A DNA stretch of 47,141 nucleotides from an uncultured Acinetobacter sp. (GTDB lineage: Bacteria > Cyanobacteriota > Vampirovibrionia > Gastranaerophilales > Gastranaerophilaceae): the NCBI GenBank assembly GCA_900321205.1, contig ONVC01000002.1, positions 1 to 47,141 of the forward strand, given 5' to 3'. The notes below the pieces were generated by a model. The model was not told the origin of the DNA, did no database searches, and saw only the letters and a program-made list of their open reading frames with translations. The translations under genes and the position numbers were made by a program. Every line of letters starts with the position of its first letter. Within the stretch, counting starts at the first letter, position 1. Positions 41,615 to 47,141 of this stretch are shown one piece after another.

Positions 41615-42625
41615 TTACATATCAGTTATAATGATTTTTTTATCCGTAAATATTTTTTCAACGTTTATAATTGTATAAGGGATGTCATTCAGTATAAATT
41701 CGCTCGAATAATATCCGTCACCAGTTTCTTTTATTTTATCTTCCGGAAAATCAAAGAGTTCATTAATTTTGTCTATAAGAAAAGCAATATCAATATCATT
41801 GCATCTTACGACAATAGCAGGTTTTTTGTCCGATTCATTCTGTTTATCCTGCTGTTTTATATTCATAAATTTTTTAAGGTTTAAAACAGTCGTATAGTCA
41901 CCTCTGAGGTTTATAATTCCTTCAATAAAATCAGGTGTTCCGGGGATATTTGTGATTGAGGTGTCTTTTATAACCTCTTTTACGTAATCAAGCGGTATGC
42001 AGTACAGGTTATCATTAAGGTTGAATGAGATTAATTTCCTTTTGGCATGAAGTTCTCCGCTTATTATAGAGAATTTTGATTTTGCGGCGATAGCCTGTGT
42101 CCTCTGTTTCATTAAATCAACAGATGCCTGGTCGGAAGGAAATAGCGAAGGAATATCAATATCTAATGATTTAATTGTTTGTTTTAAACGGTTTTCAATA
42201 GAATAGATGTTGATAATGAATGCAGTATCCTGATTCTGCTTGTAAATTGAGTCAATAATTGTTTTGTTGTCTATAAACGGAATTGTATCAATATTAGAAG
42301 ACTCTAACGGCATTATGCCTATAATTTTATCAGTAATGATACCGAAAATAGTTTCATCTGTTTTTACTATCAGAAGTTCGTTGTTAGTACTGTATTTTGT
42401 AACTTCAATATCAAGGTAAAAACGAATATCAACAACATTAATAACGAAGTTATTGTACTTTAAAAGCCCGATTATATTGTTAGGAAGCTTTTGCGGATAA
42501 TCGAGCGCCGGAAGTTTCATAATTTCAAGAACATTTGCTGTATTTACTGCATATTTACTGTTGCCGAGCAGAAAATACAGGTGATTATTTTTGTTTTGCT
42601 CTATATAATTTTCACTTGCAATCAT
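41615..42625 (-). CDS. Double CheW-domain coupling protein
   Basis: 336 residues containing two CheW-like SH3 domains, about 14-150 (YFLLGNSKYAVNTANVLEIM, then NNIIGLLKYNNFVINVVDIR) and about 198-330 (LISFNLNDNLYCIPLDYVKE, then GIINLRGDYTTVLNLKKF). CheW domains link receptors to CheA and form the array lattice. Two in tandem suggest a CheV-like or scaffold role without a receiver of its own; the receiver is on the adjacent gene. Its ATG overlaps the stop of the REC-GGDEF gene by 4 nt (ATGA), so the two are translated together. Confidence 0.9.
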   Translation of the reverse strand: MIASENYIEQNKNNHLYFLLGNSKYAVNTANVLEIMKLPALDYPQKLPNNIIGLLKYNNFVINVVDIRFYLDIEVTKYSTNNELLIVKTDETIFGIITDKIIGIMPLESSNIDTIPFIDNKTIIDSIYKQNQDTAFIINIYSIENRLKQTIKSLDIDIPSLFPSDQASVDLMKQRTQAIAAKSKFSIISGELHAKRKLISFNLNDNLYCIPLDYVKEVIKDTSITNIPGTPDFIEGIINLRGDYTTVLNLKKFMNIKQQDKQNESDKKPAIVVRCNDIDIAFLIDKINELFDFPEDKIKETGDGYYSSEFILNDIPYTIINVEKIFTDKKIIITDM

Positions 42626-44085
42626 TCACTTTTTCCTTCGTATATAATGACTCTGTTTCTTCCTTCTTCTTTTGCTCTGTATAATGACTCATCAGCAGAC
42701 TTTAACAGCTCCGTTGCATTTTTAAATTGTCCGTAATTCATTGTCAATCCGATACTTACCGTAACCTTTGCCTTAACTCCGTTGTAATCAAAATTATATT
42801 CTTCTACAGAACGGCGTAAACGCTGAACCGGAATAACGGCTCCTTCAACATTTGTTTCCGGCATTATCATTACAAGTTCTTCACCACCGTATCTGTATAG
42901 CAAATCGGTTTTCCTGAAAGAGGATTTCATCAGGTCTGCAACGGTTTTCAGTACGTAGTCTCCGTATTGGTGACCGTAGGTGTCATTAACTTTCTTAAAG
43001 AAGTCAATATCAAGAATTGCAAGGCTGAAATCGGCAGGATGACGTTTTGTACGGTTGAATTCCTGCTCTATACCAAGTTCAAACTGACGTCTGTTGTAAA
43101 GTCCTGTTAAACCGTCAAGAACTGACATAAACTCTTTTTCTGTATATTGGTATTTCATTTTGAAAATAGCAAGCAATTCGCTTATCATTATGTCAAAATA
43201 CCTGAAAGATGCGTAGTCTGTTTCGGAACGGGTGTAAAAACAGATACCCCCGATAAGTTTTTTATCGAATACAAGCGGAATAATTATTTTTGATTTCATA
43301 TCATTGAAGTTATATTCCATCTCTTTTCCGAGTAGGATTCTTACAACTTCAAATTTGCTGTCTCTGATAGATTTTATTTCCTCCAGTTTTCTGAAAAAAT
43401 CATACTGAATGTCGGAAAGAAGGTTCTTTGATAAATTTCTTCCGAGTGTATCCAGATATAAAATATTTTCTGAAAAATCGTCGGGAGACGCAAAGAATAT
43501 ACCGGCAACGCTGTATTCAACAAAAGAACTCAGGAGTGAGAAGAGTTTTTCTACAAGAACTCTCTCATAATTCATAAAGTCGCTCAGATTACGAAACTCG
43601 TTTGCAAAAACCGATTTCAGAAGCAGGTCATTAAGAATAGTATTAAGCTGAGAGTGTGCAGAGTTATCAGATTCAGCCTGCTTTGCAATAGCCGACTTGT
43701 ATTCATCTGTAACCGGATATCTCCTTATTGTTGCGTTAATATTTTTAATAAGCTCTTCTATATCAATGGATTTTGACAAAAACAACTGAGCACCGGCTTT
43801 TTTGCCCCAGAAACTGTCAATTTTTTTGTCTAAAATTGTTAAAAGAATTACCGGAATTTTCTTTGTTTCGTCTTTGTTTTTGATAAGTCTGCATAATTGA
43901 TAGCCGTCAATTGCAGGCATCATAATATCGGAAAGAACCAAATCCGGAGCGCATTCAAACAACTTCTTATATCCTTCTGCACCGTTTCTTGCCGTTTCAA
44001 CAAGAAATCCGTTTTTTGTCAGCCCTTCTTTTAAAAATTCTAATTGCGATTCGCTGTCTTCTACCAGTAAAATTTTAGTACTCAT
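42622..44085 (-). CDS. Response regulator with GAF-like and diguanylate cyclase (GGDEF) domains
   Basis: 487 residues: a receiver domain (1-120) with acidic pair Glu9/Asp10, phosphoacceptor Asp53 (LSDIMMP), Thr83 and Lys105; a GAF-like middle domain (about 160-310); and a GGDEF domain (320-487) with active site GGEEL (400-404) and an intact inhibitory RxxD site (Arg391-Asp394). It should make c-di-GMP when phosphorylated, probably by the CheA encoded divergently at 45258. This REC-GGDEF output resembles WspR. Its promoter is divergent from the MCP gene. TATATT lies 7 nt before the ATG, with no Shine-Dalgarno. Confidence 0.93.
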   Translation of the reverse strand: MSTKILLVEDSESQLEFLKEGLTKNGFLVETARNGAEGYKKLFECAPDLVLSDIMMPAIDGYQLCRLIKNKDETKKIPVILLTILDKKIDSFWGKKAGAQLFLSKSIDIEELIKNINATIRRYPVTDEYKSAIAKQAESDNSAHSQLNTILNDLLLKSVFANEFRNLSDFMNYERVLVEKLFSLLSSFVEYSVAGIFFASPDDFSENILYLDTLGRNLSKNLLSDIQYDFFRKLEEIKSIRDSKFEVVRILLGKEMEYNFNDMKSKIIIPLVFDKKLIGGICFYTRSETDYASFRYFDIMISELLAIFKMKYQYTEKEFMSVLDGLTGLYNRRQFELGIEQEFNRTKRHPADFSLAILDIDFFKKVNDTYGHQYGDYVLKTVADLMKSSFRKTDLLYRYGGEELVMIMPETNVEGAVIPVQRLRRSVEEYNFDYNGVKAKVTVSIGLTMNYGQFKNATELLKSADESLYRAKEEGRNRVIIYEGKSE

Positions 44086-44092
44086 TATAATT

Positions 44093-44138
44093 AATATATT
44101 CCAATTTTCCGAATTTTAGTATAAGATAATTATATAAT
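44093..44138. promoter_or_regulatory. Divergent promoters between the REC-GGDEF and MCP genes
   Basis: Minus strand: TATATT (44098 to 44093) 7 nt before the ATG at 44085. Plus strand: TATAAT (44133-44138), about 7 nt before an expected start site near 44145, serving the GTG at 44171. The 85-bp gap is otherwise AT-rich. Confidence 0.5.
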
Positions 44139-44170
44139 AAATGTTAAAAAAAAGATATAGGAGAGAAGAA

Positions 44171-45220
44171 GTGAGTACGGAATGGAACAATGGTCTTAAA
44201 CAAAAATTCAATATAAAATGCCTGTTGGATTCAGGTATATTTGCACTGACATGTATTTTGATTGCTGCATTTGCAAAGTTTAATAATGTTGCAAGTGACA
44301 ACACGTTTATGTTTTTGGCAGTAATTATACTCTTAAACAGTGTTTTGTATTTTATTTTAAGACAATGGTTTTTGAGAGCTCTGATAAAGCAGATGGCCGT
44401 TCAGACGGAGTCTATTTCTGAAACTACCGATAAGGTTGTTGAGTCAGCAAATTCGCAAAAACAGAAGTTTGAGACAATATCTTCAAATAATAAAACTCTT
44501 TCTGCACTTTTGGACAAACTTAAAACGGTATCGGAGGATACGGTTTTAATGTCTAAGAATACTGAAAGACAGATAAATCAGTCTATTAATTTTTCTCAGA
44601 AAGAGCACGATTTTATTTCTGCTAATGCGGAGAAAATGCTTGTATTAAGACAAAAAATCCAGATGATAGCCGAGCTTATTCTTGAGCTTTCCGAACATTC
44701 ACAACAAATCGGAAGTACAATAAGCGTAGTTGATGATATTGCCGAGCAAACAAATATGCTGGCTCTAAACGCTGCGGTTGAAGCTGCAAGAGCAGGAGAA
44801 CACGGGAAAGGGTTTGCCGTTGTTGCAGGTGAAATCAGAAAACTTGCAGACGAATCTAAGCAGGCAATTACAAAAATCACATCTTTAACAAGCAATATTC
44901 AGTACACCACCAACTCAACCGTTATGGCAACAGAAGAAGGTACAAAAGAAATAGAAGCCGTTGTAAAAGATATCAATACCCTTTCAACTGATTCCGAGAC
45001 CCTTCTGGTACTGATAAAAGATACTTTGGAATCTCTGGAAGCTATTAACAAAAATGCACAGAAACAAAGTGATATTATTGAGCGCCTCGGCAGTATTGAT
45101 GAAGAAATGACAGTTGTTTCTTCTGATTTTATGCAATCTCTGAGCGGGCATGCAGAAAAAGTATCAGAACTTAATGCTCTTTCAAATGATATCAAAAAAT
45201 CGATTGATGAGAGTGTATAA
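44171..45220 (+). CDS. Methyl-accepting chemotaxis protein without periplasmic sensor
   Basis: 349 residues from a GTG at 44171 with AGGAG 7 nt upstream; the ATG at 44141 lies 2 nt after the -10 and would not be transcribed. Two closely spaced spans (21-37 and 46-63) leave about 8 residues outside the membrane. No HAMP signature. The rest is coiled coil with the conserved signalling hairpin [20 protein letters not shown] followed by [18 protein letters not shown]. It docks CheW and CheA and controls kinase activity. With no sensor domain it may report membrane state or signals from partner proteins such as the AMIN-like protein. It lies 37 nt before cheA. Confidence 0.93.
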   Translation: MSTEWNNGLKQKFNIKCLLDSGIFALTCILIAAFAKFNNVASDNTFMFLAVIILLNSVLYFILRQWFLRALIKQMAVQTESISETTDKVVESANSQKQKFETISSNNKTLSALLDKLKTVSEDTVLMSKNTERQINQSINFSQKEHDFISANAEKMLVLRQKIQMIAELILELSEHSQQIGSTISVVDDIAEQTNMLALNAAVEAARAGEHGKGFAVVAGEIRKLADESKQAITKITSLTSNIQYTTNSTVMATEEGTKEIEAVVKDINTLSTDSETLLVLIKDTLESLEAINKNAQKQSDIIERLGSIDEEMTVVSSDFMQSLSGHAEKVSELNALSNDIKKSIDESV

Positions 45221-45257
45221 GTTTTGCTGTTGATATTGATGAGTTGTCAAGATAAAT

Positions 45258-47141
45258 ATGGACTTTTTGGATAACGATAATAACGATAATAAAGAACTAA
45301 TGCAAATCTTTCAGACCGAAAGTGATGAGATTGTGGACAGGGTATTCAACAATCTTTTTGCATTGGAAAAAACACCTGCAAACCGGGAACTTATAAATTC
45401 TGTTTACAGAGATCTTCACAGTCTTAAAGGTGCTGTAAGGATGATTGGATACAATAATATCCAGATGATTATTCATAAAATGGAGGATATTTTTGACGCA
45501 GTCAAAGAGGATAAATTAAAACTGGAAAATCGTCACATATCCCTGATGTCAAAATCTCTTGAACTGGTGGCGGGTTATATACAGGAATCTATAAAAAACG
45601 GCAGAGAAATTACGGATGAAAACTATAAATCAGTAATGTCCAATCTGGAGTTTATAACAGATGTGGAGCTGAATGATGTAGTGGCGCAAGAACCACAAAA
45701 TAACGCTTCCGGCGGTATAAACATCCCGGGACTTGATATTCCGGGACTTGATATGCCGGGTATTGATGTCTCCGAGTTTAACATTCCTGATATTAACAAA
45801 GCAATTATGGATGTTGAAATTCCAAAAATGAGCAGCACACAGAATTTATCTGCGTATCAGGAAGATATTAATCTAAGTTTTAATAATTGTTTTGCAATAA
45901 TAGACGGCATAGTTCCGGAGGAAGAATCGCAGGATATTATACTTCTGAAGGAAGAAGTCCAGAAGATATACGAATATTTTAAAGATACTGATATGTATGA
46001 GGTTAAATCCTCATTGGAAAATGTTACCACAAAACTTGATTTCGTAATGAACGGAACGAATACGCTTACCGTAAGCGAGATTTTGGAACTGCGAAATGAA
46101 CTTAGTTCTGCTGCTGCTAAATTTACTACATCCTGTATTCAAACAGAGTCTACCGGATTTTCTTTCTTTGATGTTGCGGAAAAAATTTCTATGCTTCAGG
46201 GAAGCAGTGTTTATGCATCAGAAATTAAAGAAGATATTTTAAAGCTGAAAGATGATGTAGATGATACAAGTATTCTGGAAATATTAAATGCCATTCTCGA
46301 AATACTGGATTTTATTGAGGCAAACTCAGTACAGCTTGAAGAACAAATGGTTCAGACGCTTAAAAGCGGTATTGAATACTGTGCTTCGCCAAACGAAAAT
46401 CTTGACAGTGATTTGATAGTTCAGCAGCTGGAAATTATGAAGCAGCTTTTAGAGCTAAATTACAAAAAAGATACCGGTGTAACCGAGATTAAGAGTTTGT
46501 CTGCTCAGACAAGTACAACTAACAAATCTTCGTCTTCAACCGAAATAAAGACACTTCATGTTAATGCACAAAAATTGGATTTGCTTGTTAATCAACTCGG
46601 CGAGCTTATTATAACAAAGATTAAAACCGAAAAAAATCTTGAAAAAATTGATTCTATTAAAAATGCAAACGAAAACTGTCAGAAGGATTTGTTAAAAACT
46701 TCAAACTATCTGAGGTATTATAACCGCAAATATCTTCAGGCGCAAAACTCCGAACAATACACTTCGGCATTCGTAAAACAGGTATTTTCACTGCTTTCCG
46801 ATATAACGCAGAATGTTTCAAGAACTATATATGATTTGAACACTTTGTATCGCTCTTCAAAAGAAGACGATATGAAAATGCGGTTAATCATAGATGAGAT
46901 GGAATCTATGGTTAAAAATATCCGTGTACTTCCGATTTCAACCGTGTTTAATTCGTTTACGAGAATGGTTCGGGATATCGCTTCCGAGAAGGGTAAAGAT
47001 ATTGATTTTGAGATAGAAGGAAAAGATACCTGCGCAGATAAAAAGATTATTGAAGAGATAAAGACTCCTCTCATTCATATTTTAAGAAATGCTATTGACC
47101 ACGGTATAGAAAATCGTGATGAACGTATTTCGGCAGGGAAA
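45258..47141 (+). CDS. cheA: CheA-type histidine kinase, truncated by the right edge of the window
   Basis: 628 codons are visible, open to the last base. Residues 13-120 form the HPt (P1) domain with the phosphorylatable His54 (RDLHSLKGAVRMIG). Next comes an unusually long linker (about 130-425) that contains three tandem I-P-G-[LI]-D pentapeptides (156-170) and two predicted helical bundles, with no second HPt motif. The dimerisation P3 helices begin at about 430 (HVNAQKLDLLVNQLGELI). The ATPase starts with the N-box segment LIHILRNAIDHGIENRDE. G-boxes and CheW-like P5 lie beyond the window. It should phosphorylate the REC-GGDEF protein encoded divergently. The ATG at 45258 has only a weak ribosome site and may be coupled to the MCP gene 37 nt upstream. 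Confidence 0.93.
   Translation, partial: MDFLDNDNNDNKELMQIFQTESDEIVDRVFNNLFALEKTPANRELINSVYRDLHSLKGAVRMIGYNNIQMIIHKMEDIFDAVKEDKLKLENRHISLMSKSLELVAGYIQESIKNGREITDENYKSVMSNLEFITDVELNDVVAQEPQNNASGGINIPGLDIPGLDMPGIDVSEFNIPDINKAIMDVEIPKMSSTQNLSAYQEDINLSFNNCFAIIDGIVPEEESQDIILLKEEVQKIYEYFKDTDMYEVKSSLENVTTKLDFVMNGTNTLTVSEILELRNELSSAAAKFTTSCIQTESTGFSFFDVAEKISMLQGSSVYASEIKEDILKLKDDVDDTSILEILNAILEILDFIEANSVQLEEQMVQTLKSGIEYCASPNENLDSDLIVQQLEIMKQLLELNYKKDTGVTEIKSLSAQTSTTNKSSSSTEIKTLHVNAQKLDLLVNQLGELIITKIKTEKNLEKIDSIKNANENCQKDLLKTSNYLRYYNRKYLQAQNSEQYTSAFVKQVFSLLSDITQNVSRTIYDLNTLYRSSKEDDMKMRLIIDEMESMVKNIRVLPISTVFNSFTRMVRDIASEKGKDIDFEIEGKDTCADKKIIEEIKTPLIHILRNAIDHGIENRDERISAGK
45723..45767 (+). repeat. Three tandem 15-bp repeats inside cheA
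   Basis: ATYCCGGGACTTGAT-type units at 45723, 45738 and 45753, the third diverged (ATGCCGGGTATTGAT). In frame they encode I/M-P-G-L/I-D three times. The GC-richer repeats sit in the P1-P3 linker and may vary in copy number. Confidence 0.85.

Noticed and set aside
41598-41625. GTTACA...GTTATA at the cheW 3' end as a regulatory box
   Set aside because: It overlaps the coding end, the period is 11 bp and the second half-site mismatches.
44141-44170. ATG at 44141 as the MCP start
   Set aside because: It lies 2 nt after the -10 hexamer, so it would precede the transcript start. GTG at 44171 has a proper AGGAG.
46736-47074. 112-codon minus-strand ORF inside cheA
   Set aside because: Ser/Ile/Phe-rich shadow of the conserved CheA P3/P4 coding strand.

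Overview
The window looks like a chromosomal segment of a low-GC (about one third G+C by eye), diderm, non-photosynthetic relative of Cyanobacteria. The best fit is a gut Vampirovibrionia/Melainabacteria (Gastranaerophilales-type) organism. Supporting signs are the efp-accB-accC gene order familiar from cyanobacteria, MurE with the DNPR (meso-diaminopimelate) signature, an MlaA outer-membrane lipid-transport domain, an AMIN-like periplasmic domain, 18-bp sites matching the cyanobacterial RpaB/HLR1 box, and several lineage-type hypothetical proteins with a short N-terminal F-[KRG]-[GA] motif. The taxonomic call is inference. I saw no phage, transposase, CRISPR array, tRNA or rRNA gene.

Layout. 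1-1.2 kb: a PilZ protein (possibly cut by the window edge) and a small FRG-motif protein. 1.2-5.0 kb (minus strand): efp-accB-accC-serS. 5.2-11.2 kb (plus): an F-K-A-motif protein, comF, a TPR/glycosyltransferase protein, a prephenate-dehydratase-like/ACT protein and a DHA2 drug exporter. 11.2-13.3 kb (minus): a fusion of MlaA with an alpha/beta-hydrolase. 13.4-17.1 kb: small genes on both strands (glutaredoxin, TlyA, TatD, PncC, an exported protein). 17.2-28.1 kb (plus): xerC/D, a LysM protein, radA, an amidohydrolase, ftsI-murE-nagA and pyrH-frr-cdsA-rnc. 28.1-34.1 kb: a small F-K-E protein, two envelope-type enzymes, a Xre regulator, a lone MalG-type permease, folC and typA. 34.2-37.5 kb (minus): two paralogous membrane proteins of unknown function. 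37.5-38.2 kb: the only long non-coding stretch, with hairpins, an HLR1 box and a terminator that suggest a plus-strand structured RNA. 38.2-47.1 kb: a solute-binding lipoprotein, a large acidic membrane protein, double CheW, a REC-GAF-GGDEF protein, and divergently an MCP and a CheA that runs off the right edge.

How the parts work together. The right end reads as a chemosensory pathway whose output is probably c-di-GMP (an MCP without a periplasmic sensor, CheW, CheA with an HPt domain, REC-GGDEF). A PilZ receptor sits at the other end of the window. It resembles Wsp-type systems and has an architecturally FimV-like protein beside it. The middle is housekeeping: cell-wall synthesis and recycling, lipid precursor synthesis, translation and ribosome recycling.

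Two regulatory themes recur. Many start codons lie 6-7 nt after a good -10 hexamer, which suggests leaderless mRNAs. HLR1-type boxes lie upstream of lineage-specific genes and of the RNA candidate. All functional calls come from reading motifs in the translations; no database search was run.
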